A DNA stretch of 64,000 nt from Petaurus breviceps papuanus (GCA_028583685.1 JAMXIF010001210.1:8596828-8660827), one strand, 5' to 3'; numbered from the stretch's first letter, positions 10,866-22,454 are shown. Notes: generated from the letters alone by a model not told the origin. Numbers and translations are program-made.

Positions 10866-13544
10866 ATAATAATCTATCCATGTTCGATTCAGTAAGAATT
10901 CTTTCTAATTACTGAGAACTTATAAAGTTAAAAAAAAAATATCTTCCCAAATGACGTTTTTTTTTTTTTTCTGGGCCACGAATACAATTCTAATTCCTAC
11001 CCCTCCCTAAATCTTCTTTCACAATAGCCCTAAACTTCCTTTTAATTATCTTATTTTCCTCACCAATAAACAAGCAGTCCCTTGTTAATTTTAAACATTT
11101 TCTGCTAGAAAGATATATATTTTCTTCTTTGAAATTGCTTCAACATAATGGTAGGTAAAATGTGTATGTGCTTTGGTTGCCTTGTATATTTCCTTTCCTC
11201 AGATTTTGCCCAATAAATTAATTCAACTGGAATACCCATTCTGTAACTGATTTCTGAAGACCAGGGTCAAATAGTGTAGAATTTTGTTGATCTTTTCCTG
11301 GCAGGTAAAACATTAACAGTGGGTTACATTCCTGCCTAACATAGAGAAGAACTTTCCAATAATTAGAACTAAGGAAAGAGGAATGGCCTGCCTCTTAAGA
11401 TAACAAAACCTCAGTCACTGGAAGATTTTAAGCAGTCACTTGATGTAGTTCTTTGGCAGGCCAGTGTCATAGGGAATTTCTGAATCAGATAGGTGTTTAG
11501 ACTGAGTCAGTGTTTTGAATTCTATTTTCATGCTTGTTTTAAATTGACATAGCAAATGTATTTGCATTGCAACTATCTCAGACTGTTTCTCTTTACAAAG
11601 ATTTCTACATGTGGTTATAAACTGACTGTAGACCATAAGTGAGGAGGGAAGGAATCCCAGAGCTGTGATGGACACAGTTCCATATGGTTAATTTTCCATG
11701 TAAATATGGTGAGATGATTTTAAAGTGTTCATTATGAGCATTTACTTCTTAGCATTTGACAAGTACTATCAGGACTTGATTTCTTTGTCTTGTTGATTTC
11801 CTAGCATTAAGAAAATGATGTAGAAAATATCATTTATGGAGGTGAAACAAAATTGTCATAACTAATATTTTTTTTTCAGAAAATTGATTATTAAGCACTT
11901 AGTAACATGTCTCATATGGGCGTACCAGCTCCCATGTTTGAGGGCTTCATAGTGGGTCACCTTAAAAATTCTTTTTAATTTTAAGATTCCATGATTCTAT
12001 TGTTATCATGTCTTTCCAAGTAGCCTATTGACTCTCCTAAGAAGTTCAGGTACTTTCCCCCCAAGAAATAAAAAAGTGCTTTTTCCCCCCATTTCTAACC
12101 TAAAGTGACCTGTTTAAATTAAGATGAAATAAAAAAAAAATGCCCATCAGCTCTCCCATTCCCTCCTTGATCTAGTGTTCCTTTTCATATACATAGCAAG
12201 TGAAGTTTCCAACAAGGTTTCTGACATCCATTTAAAATAGGCTACAGATTCCTTAGGTCAAAAAGATGGATTTTTATCTGTGTAACTTTCCCTTAGCACT
12301 TTAGTTTAAAGTTTGAGTAGCCTTGAAATTTCTGACACTGAATTTCTCATTTGCATGAGAGAATAATATACAGAAGCAAGAAATAAGTTTCAGTTGAACT
12401 ACATGGAAAAAACTGACTGTGCTATAATTCTGAAGATGCTATTGAGCTGTCTTATGAAAATCTTGGCCTTGAATGCAGTCTTCATGTGTTTCCAAACACT
12501 GGAAAGTAATGTGTATTTCAAAACATTCTTTCCCTCTCTGTGACTAAATCCAAAAGAAGAGCAATTATGTATTAACAGAATTATTTTTTTTTTGCCAAAA
12601 ATGTTGTTTCTGCCAGAATATTATTGCAGGGGAAAAAAAGTGTGCAGTTTTAATTTCATTGTTTTGCATAAGATTGTGTTTACGGTGCCATTATCCACAA
12701 AAGCCTTCCATAGGGTATTTTTTTCTTGTAATTAAAACAGTGGGAATTAATGGCAGACTGGGGAAGCTTGCTGTTTTTGTAATAATGAATTGAACTACTT
12801 TGAGTGGGTAAAAAAATGTTAATACAGTGATTATTTCAGACTGAGCTAAGTCTTGTCATAGAAGATAAAAGCACTAAATTTGCATCAGGGTAGTTTTTTT
12901 TTTTTTTATGGAACAGAATACAGTGAAACTAGATAAAGGTAGTTCCCCTTTGCCATACATTAATATAATTGTAGAGGAATATAAAAGTTTGGGCTTGAAA
13001 TAGAATGGGACTGACAGTAAAATCACCCCAGTGCTCTTTGTAATGCAAAGCCATTGGCTTAATAAAATCCTTCCATTCTCTTTTTACTATTTTTTTTTAA
13101 ATTTTCAGTCCGTTCTCTTTCATTGTTTTTCAGGGCTTTCTTTTTTTTCTTCTTTTTTGTCATAGGTGAGGGCTGATAGAACCTTTCATAGAAACTTTGC
13201 TTACCAGAAAAGTAAAACACTCCCCATAGGCTTCTGAATTGTTTGGTCTAGAAGAACTAAACTTAGTGGGAGGAGTGAGCTTCCTGCCAATAACAATGTA
13301 GGGAAATTATTATGAAATCAAACTGTTATGAAAATCATATGCTAGTATACATATAGAAAAATGTTCTTGTTCATAATGTAGTTCACTGACTTGCTCAGCA
13401 TGTATTCTATCGGGATTTATACCTTTTATTTTTGAAACTTTTAGATTTGAACATTTAATTTGTAATCCTATGAAAGTTTTAAAAATGGCATTCAAAAGAA
13501 AACTTATTTTATATCTAAAAGCATTAAATTTAAAACAATTAATA

Positions 13545-13620
13545 CATGCATACACACATACATATATACATGTATACACGTGTGTGTATGTGTATATATA
13601 TACATATATACACAAAGACA
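13545..13620. repeat. CA/TA microsatellite
   Basis: Mixed ACATAC, GTGTGT and TATATA repeats. The short frames on both strands here are artefacts of this composition. Confidence 0.9.
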
Positions 13621-13649
13621 TATATTACATTTTAGTCCAGTTCTTCCTC

Positions 13650-13696
13650 ACTTAGGGGTGCTGTGAACCACATGGGTTGCATATTTGACACCTCTG
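13650..13696 (-). mobile_element. End of a hAT-like MITE (same family as 15203-16038)
   Basis: Reversed, it reads CAGAGGTGTCAAATATGCAA, closely matching the left end of the element at 15203. Only one terminus was recognised; the rest is lost or hidden by the microsatellite beside it. Confidence 0.6.
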
Positions 13697-13789
13697 GTGT
13701 AGTGTATAGTGATCTGACCTTAAAACTCTTCTTCTTAAGACTATGTCTTCTTGTTTTGCCTAAACCAGCACAAAATCTTTAACCTGCTT

Positions 13790-13932
13790 TCTCTCCCTCT
13801 CTCTTTCTCTCTCTTTCTCTCTCTCTGTATATATACATGTATGCAAAAATAGATATAGTATACATACATATATGTATATATATTCACATACACACACACG
13901 CACATATATATATATGTATATATATATATAAT
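13790..13932. repeat. TCTC then TA/CA microsatellites
   Basis: A TCTCTT run (13790-13828) is followed by TATA/CACA tracts up to 13932. Confidence 0.93.
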
Positions 13933-13984
13933 TTGTAGTACTAAGAAAACATTCAATACATTCAGAGACAATGTGGGGAAAAGT

Positions 13985-14195
13985 AGAAAAAGTACTGGAG
14001 TGGAATCAGAGGAGCTGGGTTCAAATCTCAGCTCTTAACACTTATTTCCAATGGCCATCAAGTCAACAAACATATCAAGAGCTTCCTGTGTAACGAGCAC
14101 AGGGCTAAGTATTGGTCATACAAATAGAAGGAAAAAGAAAGACTGTTCCAGTCCTTGAGGAGCTTACTTGCTAATGGGGAAAGATAACACGTGAA
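13985..14195. mobile_element. MIR head fragment followed by antisense L2 terminus
   Basis: 13985-14045 has the MIR-like CTGGGTTCAAATCTCAGCTC. 14055-14195 has TCAAGAGCTTCCTGTGTAAC and CCAGTCCTTGAGGAGCTTAC, the reversed end of L2. Confidence 0.6.
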
Positions 14196-14239
14196 GACTC
14201 TTGTTAATTCACACATTTAGTGGCAAAATGAGAACGAGT

Positions 14240-14880
14240 GATTGTGTAGTAAAGCATGTTCATTGAGGTTGGGTAGTAGAAAGAAAAGGCATACCCTGAC
14301 CTTAAGTGGGCAAGCAAGGTTTATTCAACAATGTTCTTCATAGCTAACAGAGGCCTTATGATGGCCAGCAGGCTGCTAACCTCCACGCCCATATGCAGAT
14401 TGGGTTTCAGTCTCCAAATATTGCTCTCCAAATTTCTCTTTTTGTACTGGAAAATAATTGGTTCCTGATGTAAGTTAGAGATGCCCCCTCATTTTGGAAA
14501 AGGGAGGCAGAAGGGTCCAGGGTAGTGACTGGTGAAGAACCAAGATGTTATGTGATACTCTGTTCCCAAACCTTTGCTTTGGGATTTTTGAGCATTGTAA
14601 TTGGTTGAACGGACAAAGGAAGGGGACAGGGATGTGAGAAGAGAATTTACTCATCCTGTGTCTGACTTTGAGCCTGTTCCCAAAGAGAGCAGAGCCTCCT
14701 CTTCATGACCTTGACTGAATGCTAAGAAATTCTCCCTGGTACGTATGGTCAGGTGCTCATACAAAGATGCTAAATTTATTAATGGCCTGATTTTTCAATT
14801 GTCCTTAGAAAATCCCCAGAAAGACCTTTAAATATGCTACAGGTACAACAAATAGTTTAACACTCCCTCGGGGCCTTTTG
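14240..14880 (-). mobile_element. Possible solo LTR-like block, antisense
   Basis: Composition differs from the neighbours, and a reversed polyadenylation-like signal (GTTGAATAAACC on the minus strand) lies near its left end. No family was recognised and no internal region accompanies it. If it is an LTR it is an old solitary copy. Confidence 0.22.
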
Positions 14881-15258
14881 TTGTGAATTTTAGATACTGG
14901 AGTGTTTAAATATGTAAGCTCCACCTCATGAAATGACCCAGCAGGAAATTATCTGGTGCTAGTATAGGTACTAAAATAGGAGGGGTCCACACTAAGTCCA
15001 GAAAAGGTTTGAGCCTCATGGGATGGAGACTAGCTACACTAAGGAGGAGTGAACTGCCCTTTTTTTTTTTTTTTTGAATGAGCAGGTTAAAGATTTTGTG
15101 TTGATTAGCACTAGGGTTGGGCCTGTGAGTGACCAGCTTAGGCAAGATAAGAAGACAGTCTCAAGAAGGAGAATTTCAAGGCCAGATCACTCTATACTAT
15201 ACCAGAGGGGTCAAACATCCAGTCCATATGGTTTACAACACTCCTAAGTATGGAGGAA

Positions 15259-15722
15259 AGGTAGATGGAAAGAAATCTAGCCAAGAAGGAGAGTGAAAGG
15301 GAGGGAATGAGCTAAGAGACCCAACTGGCTGTGTCCACAATCAGGCAACTTGGATGATTCACAGGTTGTTTTTGTCCTTCATTTTCGAAGCAGACCATGG
15401 CATTAGGGAAATGATGAAATGACTTGCCATTGACTTTGATCTGAGTGAGGGAGGGTTGTGCAAGGTCACTGGCCTCACTTTCTCCTCCGTAGTCATCAGG
15501 GTCCAGTGACAGGATATTCATCAGGATGATGGGAGATGACCCAGGATGCAGTAGGAAAGCCTGGTCCTTTTAGGCAAGGCCTTTTCAGGACTCACCTAGA
15601 GTGAGGTTAACACCCATTCAGTGAATAGGCCTCTTTAAGAAGTGCTTTAAGGCAATGACAAGTCATATCATCATTTCCCTGATGTTATGTTCCTCTTCGA
15701 AAAAGAAGTACAAACACAATTG
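15259..15722 (+). mobile_element. Fold-back element inserted in the hAT-like MITE
   Basis: This 464-base insertion is flanked by the 8-base repeat TGGAGGAA at 15251-15258 and 15723-15730. From 15365 to 15722 it is bounded by an inverted repeat of about 66 bases: the left arm starts TTGTTTTTGTCCTTCATTTT, the right arm reversed starts TTGTGTTTGTACTTCTTTTT, and both continue into CAGGGAAATGATGA(A/T)ATGACTTG. The last 40 bases of the right arm equal the 3' end of the zinc-finger LINE at 24000-24172, suggesting mobilisation by that LINE's machinery. A different view is a DNA transposon whose terminal repeats are these arms, but then the 106 bases left of 15365 stay unexplained. Confidence 0.6.
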
Positions 15723-15790
15723 TGGAGGAATTAGATTAAAATGTTAATTGGGAAATATTTTTAAATAAATAAAACATAACTAAAATTACT

Positions 15791-15945
15791 TTTTTTAGAA
15801 GGGGGAAGGCAAGGCAATTGGGGTTAAGTGACTTGCCCAAGGTCACACAGCTAGTAAGTGTGTCAAGTATCTGAGGCTGGATTTGAACTCAGGTCCTTCT
15901 GATTCTAGGGCAAGCACTCTTTTACTGCACCACCTAACTGCCCCA
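15791..15945 (-). mobile_element. Marsupial tRNA-derived SINE (A-tailed type), antisense, nested
   Basis: AGGCAATTGGGGTTAAGTGA to TGCACCACCTAACTGCCCC. It sits inside the hAT-like MITE, so it is younger than that element. Confidence 0.9.
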
Positions 15946-16227
15946 AATATTATATTTTTAAACTAAATCAATATGCTGCCAACAGGGATCTTTATGTGTG
16001 CATTTGTGTCTGCTATTTTTACTTGTTTGACACCATTGGACTATACTATAATAAAAAAAATAGAATTATACCTTAAAATATGTAGACATTTGATTAAGCT
16101 GATTGGTAACATTTTATTTCTAGCACTCATAATATTACGTACCTTTAAAATTTGCCTATTGATGGTCCAATATGAATAAAACATGAGCATGGAAATAGTT
16201 GGATATAAGAAATAGTCAATCATTTTT

Positions 16228-16791
16228 CAAATAAAATGAACTACTAAACATTTATTAAGTTCCTACTATGTGCAAAGGACTGTGCTAAATGTTGGGGATG
16301 CAGAAAGTAACAAAAGACAGTCCCTGCCATCAAGAAGCTAACAGTCTAATGGAGAAGATTACACACACACACAAACATATATACGCATATACATACATAT
16401 GTATGTATATTTATACATGTATATGTTATATGCAAGATAAATAGGAAATAATGAACAGAGGGAAAACACTAGAATTAAAAAAGGGTTGGGAATCCCTTTT
16501 TTTAAATTATTTCCTATTTGTGGCATTTTAGCTGGGTCTTAAAGGAAGCCAGGAAAGTCAGTAGGTAGAAATGAGTGGTGGGGAGAGAATTCCAGCATGA
16601 GGGACAGCCAGAGAAAATGTCTGGAAGCTAAGATATAGTTTCTTGTTCATGAAACATCCAGGAGGTCAGTGTCACTTAATGGAAGACTGAGTATTGGGGA
16701 ATAAAGTATAAGACTTAAAATATGGAAGGAGGCTAGGTTATGAAGGGCTTTGAATGTCAAGCAGGATTTTGTATTTTATCCTGGAGTTTAC

Positions 16792-16858
<67 letters not shown>

Positions 16859-16880
16859 CAGCAGTAGTAGTAGTAGTAGC

Positions 16881-16921
<41 letters not shown>

Positions 16922-16965
16922 GGGGGGGGGAGTAGTGAGGGGGGGGGGGCAGTGTCATGATTAGA
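16228..16965 (-). mobile_element. L2 LINE 3' region, antisense, with expanded triplet repeat
   Basis: It starts with TTATTAAGTTCCTACTATGT and CAGTCCCTGCCATCAAGAAG, and continues with GAGAATTCCAGCATGAGGG and GGTTATGAAGGGCTTTGAAT, the reversed L2 order. The L2 resumes briefly after the AGT repeat (GTGTCATGATTAGACC). A CA/TA microsatellite lies at about 16365-16430. Confidence 0.85.
16793..16949. repeat. (AGT)n trinucleotide repeat with poly-G end
   Basis: About 40 AGT units with a few AGC interruptions (near 16858 and 16880) are followed by two G-runs. It lies within an L2 copy, where the consensus has only GAGTTTATTGAGTAGG. The poly-Ser and poly-Tyr frames across it are artefacts. Confidence 0.97.
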
Positions 16966-17289
16966 CCTTCCCTTCAAGCCTTCATTCCTCTCCTGAATTT
17001 GACACCGGTTCCTTATGGGGAAAGATTCCCTGAATTGTGAAAGCTTTTTCATAGATAATCCAGGGCCTGCTTTCTAAGGACATAAATCTTTTCCTGAAGT
17101 TTCATTCATGTGCCACCAAATTCAGAAGTAGGATGGATGGGTGGAAGTGGCAGAGAGATTTATTTTGTCTCAGCACAGGGAAGAATTACCTAGCAATTAA
17201 AACTGCTCCAGAGTGGTTCAGGCTACACTAGAAAGTGGTAAATCAAATTCACTGGTGTTTATCAAAGGTGGCATAATGACTTGCAGTCA

Positions 17290-17515
17290 GCAAGTTGGTA
17301 TAATGAATAGGGCATTGGACTTGGGGTCAAGAAGATCTGGGTTCAAATCCTCCCTTATATAATTTCTAGCTGGGTGATTCCAGACAAGTCACTTCACTAT
17401 TCCCAGCCTAAGTTTCTTTATCTATAAAATGGGAATAACAAAAGCAATTACCTCAAAGAGTTGTTGTGAGGCTCAAATGAGGCATCATATATAGTGTTTT
17501 GCAAATGTTAAAAAA
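17290..17515 (+). mobile_element. MIR-like CORE-SINE, nearly full length
   Basis: CTGGGTTCAAATCCTCCCTT, TTTCTTTATCTATAAAATGG and GTTGTTGTGAGGCTCAAATG appear in order, covering head, core and LINE-like tail in sense orientation. Confidence 0.85.
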
Positions 17516-19289
17516 AAAACTTTGTTATAAATGTTTTTCTTGCATTCAAAGATAAGTTAGGGCAGACAAGCATTGTGGTCTCTTATAACTAAAATTTTGT
17601 CATTCTAGATAACTAGACTTAGATAAATGTTTGTCATTAATTCCAGAGATCATGGTAAGCAAGGGTTTTTGTTATCTGATTTTTAAAGCTATTTACATAA
17701 TTGTAAGCCAGGTTATGCAATATGCTAAAAGTTAAGCAAGTACAGCAGAAACAGTAAAGCTGTCGATGTGACTGCCATGCCTTGTCTGGGGTAGTGAGGC
17801 AGGAGTCTGAGTCCCTCTTATTCGTACATAAAGATTTAGCTAGAGAAGACCAGATGCCATGTCACCAAAAAGTAGTGTTCTAGGAATTCCACCTTTTCAT
17901 CTGAAGAAACTTGTAACAAGAATCCAGCCTGTGTTCATAGGTGTAGAATCTCTAGGACTCTTGAATGGGATTTTTTTTTCTAATGCAGAGTATACAGTAA
18001 TCCCTACTTCCTAGGTCTTAAGATCCTTTTGGTATATGAAGGATATTAGAATTACAGCTTATAATGAGGCTATCTTCAGAGAAAGCCAATGTTGTCAGTT
18101 TATAAAAAGAAGATACAGACGAAAGTCGATCCTTATTGTTTATAGACCAAAAGCATGCAGATTTTATAAGCACATGATGTTAGGAAGGTTGTGTTTCAGT
18201 TCTGTTCTATTATAATAATGTTGGCAGAAATGTGGTGCTGTTCCTATAGTGTTTGAATATATTTGCACAATGTCTGGGCACAGAGAAAGGCTGAGCTTGT
18301 ATCTGTTAATCTAGAAGTTGGTGTATTAATAGGCTGCACACTTCATTGATTTTTAATTAATTTCTAAAGAGACACAGAGGATAACGACCACAGCCCACAG
18401 ACATCTCTGTACTTATTGCAACCCACATCTCTATTGATCGCCTGCCTAAGGAGCAGAAGTAATCCATTTTAAATACACTTCTTGGAGAGAGTGCATGCAC
18501 TACACAATATACACCTCCCATTGTAATTGTATTGGCAAGAGGTCAATGGGAGAAAAAAAAGGTGGCATGTTTAGTATTCTGCTGATCCTGTGAGATGAGC
18601 TTTTTACTCACGTTTTCTTTTATACAGAAGCAATGACTTCACATAAGCACTGTTTAACAGAAGTATTTTCCCCCCAAGTAGTTTTTATCCCTTAGTTTTT
18701 AGTGCCACCACTCACAAATATGGCTTACACAAAGGGCTTAACAAGGGCTTAAATTTCTAAAGTATAATGTAAGTGACATGTTTAAAGCAAATAATCAAAA
18801 ACAAAAACAAAAAGCAGAAGAAAAGAAAGGAAGCTGTAGATGATGCCAGTCTCAGGGTGACCAATGCATGCCAATTCCTCCTTGTATTCCCACAGGCTCA
18901 GGAGTATAACTGGACAGAATTTCTGTCCACTTTTTCTTTGGCAAAGTAAAAGGGTAGGTTGAAATTTGTTCTCCCTATCCTCTCTCCATATTCAAGTAGG
19001 AATTGTGATTTTTCTGGAAATTCTTATAAATTCTTCTCTTCAAGAAATTCTTCCTGGGGCAAGCATAACTCCATGGTTATATTCATAAGTATTTGATAAT
19101 TCCATCTTCTTCCTATTACCCACCATAAAAGTTTTTTGTAAAGAAAGCATTTTTAAAACTTTAAAGTGCTTTATAAGTATGACTTATTTGTTGAAGTTGT
19201 TTTTATCATGTTTTCATCTTTTTCAGTAGAATTCTGTTATTATTTTAAAATTAGTATTGTCTAATTCTTTACATCATTTTTGATGCAGA

Positions 19290-19738
19290 TGAAATACAAA
19301 TGATCCTGGGTCAAGTTACTATCTTGCTACTATTTCTTCATGATTTCTATTCTGTAGACTATTTCACAAGTGGATAAAATTATTGCTTTTTGTAATTAAA
19401 TAAAAGCAATTGAATATAAACTCACTGACAGCAGCATAGGGACAGCTGCAGTACCAGCAGGGCAATAGGGATGGTTTGTTCATTGTCTTGTTTCCACATT
19501 GTTCTGATTTCTTCAACTAGGTCTCTGTATTTTCATAGCTTTTCTTTCTATGTAGTTTGGAAGTTACAAATATTCAGTATGTAAACACTTATTAAAATGT
19601 CATTCTTAAGGGGCAGCTAGGTGGTGCAGTGAATAGAGCACCGGCCCTGGAGTCAGGAAGACCTGAGTTCAAATCTGGCCTCAGACACTTAACAAGACGT
19701 GTAACTTTGGGCAAGTCACAACCTCAACTTCCTCCCCC

Positions 19739-19770
<32 letters not shown>

Positions 19771-20000
19771 AAATGTCTTTCTTAAATTTCAACAGATGAG
19801 CATTATGTCTGGATGGTTGTGGCCAAGACTTTTCTCTGTGATTTCTGTTCTGATTTTAGCATGGTTTATTTGCTGAATTCTCAGTGATAGTTTAGCTTTG
19901 GTAGTATCATGAATAGTCATATGTCAGTTTAAGGAGGATAGTGAGTTTCTGATGTATAATTCTGGCAAATGGATATTGTCTATGTAGGTTATAGGATCCA
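19290..20000 (-). mobile_element. Decayed LINE resembling the Dong/R4 clade, antisense
   Basis: On the minus strand, short frames read KYRDLVEEIRTMWKQDN then TIPI (about 19430-19540) and, upstream, HNHPDIMLI (about 19790-19830). This order (PDI.L, then ...KYRDL...MWK, then .IPI) is the C-terminal part of LINEs with a restriction-like endonuclease such as R2/R4/Dong, where the PD pair is part of the active site. The identity rests on remembered motifs, not a search. An A-tailed SINE (19610-19769) is inserted between the two blocks. Similar decayed sequence may continue to about 20650 beyond a MIR3 insertion. The LINE carries several stops and cannot be active. Confidence 0.5.
19610..19769 (+). 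mobile_element. Marsupial tRNA-derived SINE (A-tailed type), with AAAAC tail
   Basis: GGGGCAGCTAGGTGGTGCAG to an (AAAAC)n tail. Target duplication AAAATGTCATTCTTAA (19594-19609) repeats at 19770-19785 with one mismatch. It is inserted in the R4-like LINE. Confidence 0.95.
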
Positions 20001-20195
20001 GAAATCATGAATTTAGAGCTGAAACTGACCTTAGAAGTTGTTGAAACCAATTCCCTCATTTTACAGAAAAAGAAACTTGGACCCGTATTTAAGAGACATA
20101 ACCTAGAACCACACAACTAATAAGTATTCATTACACAATTCAAACCCAAGTCTCTCTGTCTATTAAGGCCAGAGTTCTATCCACTATAAAGTGCT
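20000..20195 (-). mobile_element. MIR3/L3-tailed SINE, antisense
   Basis: ATTTAGAGCTGAAACTGACC, CCCTCATTTTACAGAAAAAG and TTCAAACCCAAGTCTCTCTG follow the reversed MIR3 order. Confidence 0.75.
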
Positions 20196-20861
20196 CTCCC
20201 TATGTAGTTCTACTAGATAGTAGATACTAAATTTTGGCAACATGAATTATGTTGTACTATATCTGCCATTTCCTTGAATAAATTACATCAACCAAAAAAT
20301 CTGGATCCCTTAAGAATAAACTTTCTCTAATTTTTGTTAGCAATGACCTGTTCCTAAATTGCTATCATAAACCACTTGCTACAGTAAACAAATCTGCATA
20401 ACTACATCTTTTTTAAATGTTTTCTTCTCAACATATTGTTCGTTGAATCCTTGGGGATGTTATCCATGTAGGGCCTTTTGATTCTACTCTTGGATCTTAG
20501 CCATTTCATAGACTCCATCTGGAGGTAAATCACTTTTGTTTACATTCAACAAATTCGATAACATTTATCTATTGACAGCCTTTACTATTATTCAGTAAGG
20601 GAATGCCAGTTTGTTACTAAAATATTTTTGTGAATACTTAACTGTTATTGAGGGCTTTTAGTATATCTATCAAATCTCTTATTTTTTGAATAGGAAATAT
20701 TAATAGTTGGCTTGATTGAAGAGGCTTATATATTGTTAATAACGTGGACTTTTGTTAGAATAAAATTACAGAAAATACTTAAAATTAGTATTGCATTGTT
20801 GTCGAAAACTCTAAACAGTTTCATTCATAATGAAAATTATAATTTCTATAATTAAAATAAC

Positions 20862-21092
20862 AATAGTTAGCATTTATATAGTGCTTTAAGGGTTACTAAA
20901 AAACTTTATAAATATTGTCTCACTTGATCCTCACAACAATCCTAGGAAGTAGATTATATCATTATTCTCCTTTTACAGATAAGGAAACTGAGGAAGAAGT
21001 GAATTGACTTGCAAAGTCACATAGCATCTGTCTCAGGTCTTTCTGACTCTAGTTCTAGGACTCTATCCACTGTACCACCTAGCTGTCCCTTA
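20862..21092 (-). mobile_element. MIR-like CORE-SINE, antisense, full length
   Basis: TTTATATAGTGCTTTAAGGG, CACTTGATCCTCACAACAAT, TTTTACAGATAAGGAAACTG and CCACTGTACCACCTAGCTGT cover the entire element in reverse. Confidence 0.9.
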
Positions 21093-21149
21093 TTTTATAA
21101 TTAGTATAATTATTAAGTATCAATGTGATAATGATCATTTTTTGTTGTT

Positions 21150-21345
21150 GTTCTGAGAGGCAACATGTTTAGAGTTAGCCCTAAAACCAGGAAAATTTGG
21201 ATTCAAGTTCCATCTCCAACACATAATAAGTGTGTGACCCTACACAAGTCACTTAAACTCTCAATGCTCTAGGCAACTATCTAAGAATATAAGGTGCTTT
21301 CTTTCATGTGCAATTTCTTCACCTGGGTATTCCCTTATACCACAG
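21150..21345 (+). mobile_element. Marsupial SINE of the CAGGCAACT(C)TCTAAG type
   Basis: It has a MIR-like head (GGATTCAAGTTCCATCTCC), GTGTGACCCTACACAAGTCA, then AGGCAACTATCTAAGAATAT and TTTCTTCACCTGGGTATTCC. Two other copies are at 51935-52190 and 53590-53790. Confidence 0.65.
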
Positions 21346-21904
21346 AAAGCACAGTTCTTAGCTCTAGCCTCTTATTGTTATAAATAATCCTTTGTGAAAT
21401 CAGGATGAATGAATTACTCTTTGAGAATAAAGAAATTTTACCTTTCACCAGAGCAAATCTAATCCCACTTTAAGAACATGATGATATCTTGCTACAATGA
21501 TCTTTCTCTGCTTGAATCCTTATAGCACTTCAACCCTATACTACAAACTTTGAGTCTGAATATATATGGTCTTATATTATTCTCTTAGTGTTTAAATGAT
21601 AGATGTCTTGCCTTACACATCATATGATGAAATTCTCTGTACAGGGCTTATGTATTTTTGCTTCCTTTATAGCACCTTGTATTATAACCCTCTGCTCTTC
21701 AGGGTTCTAATTTTTTGTTTTCTTTTCTGTGTTTTGAATTAGACACATAATTTCATCCTTTGGGGGAACATTTAGTGTAGAAACCCCCCCCCATCTATGA
21801 AGATTGATAGCTCATCCATAACTTATGACTATTGGGAGTAGGGGGAAGGAGCATTAAGATATGAAATTATTCACTTGTCCATATTAATATTCACAAAACT
21901 ATAA

Positions 21905-22010
21905 TGTATATATGTATACATGTGTGTGCATGTCTATATATATACACAAATGCATGTATGTATGTGCATGTGTACACACATATACACATATGCGTATATG
22001 TGTGTATTTA
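21905..22010. repeat. CA/TA microsatellite
   Basis: Interleaved TATATA, ACACAT and TGTGTG runs. Confidence 0.88.
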
Positions 22011-22454
22011 AGGACACAAAAGTGAATCTTTCAAACTATAAGACCTGTCCTTTACATATGATGAAATAATGGCTTCTTAAGGTTACCGGAGATTAAATAC
22101 AGGTATACCAATAGCAACAATAAAAATAAATACAATAAATACAAATAAACAAATAAAAAAAAGAAAATGTAAGATAAAATATTAATAGGAGCAATCAGGG
22201 GAGCCCCTTTCCAGCTTCTGATCTGTTGACTAGCAATACCTACCAATGGACAATCAGCACCTAAAACTTGACCTCATGAAGTAGCCACCTCTAGTAGCAA
22301 TGCACTATTTATAACACCCATGGGACAGTCATCTTGTAATTGTCTTTTGGCACCTGTGCTCAGACAAAGAAACATAAAGCAGACAAGACAGCTAGGGACT
22401 AGCTACCAGCAAGCTTTTGCTACCATGTGTGTTTAACTGTCATGCTGTGGTTAC

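Larger units (their letters stand above)
15203..16038 (+). mobile_element. hAT-like MITE with two nested insertions
   Basis: The left end is CAGAGGGGTCAAACATCCAG and the right end, reversed, starts CAATGGTGTCAAACAAGT, giving short terminal inverted repeats. Flanks TACTATAC (15195-15202) and GACTATAC (16039-16046) form an 8-base duplication with one mismatch, as expected for hAT. Without the nested pieces the element is about 210-220 bases. Internal words such as GTTAATTGGGAAATATTTTT and AGGGATCTTTATGTGTG fit a common marsupial non-autonomous family. It has no coding capacity and was moved by a transposase from elsewhere. Confidence 0.8.

Noticed and set aside
13310-13971. Frames rich in Tyr, Ile, Val, His and Thr
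   Set aside because: They are read through CA/TA microsatellites. The same applies to frames at 4514, 9338, 38096, 47691-47970, 52855, 53456 and 58049.
15312-15521. 69-codon minus-strand frame
   Set aside because: It lies inside the fold-back element and shares its end with other copies, so it is repeat sequence.
16738-17052. Long poly-Ser and poly-Tyr frames on both strands
   Set aside because: They are the translation of the AGT triplet repeat and have no other coding signal.
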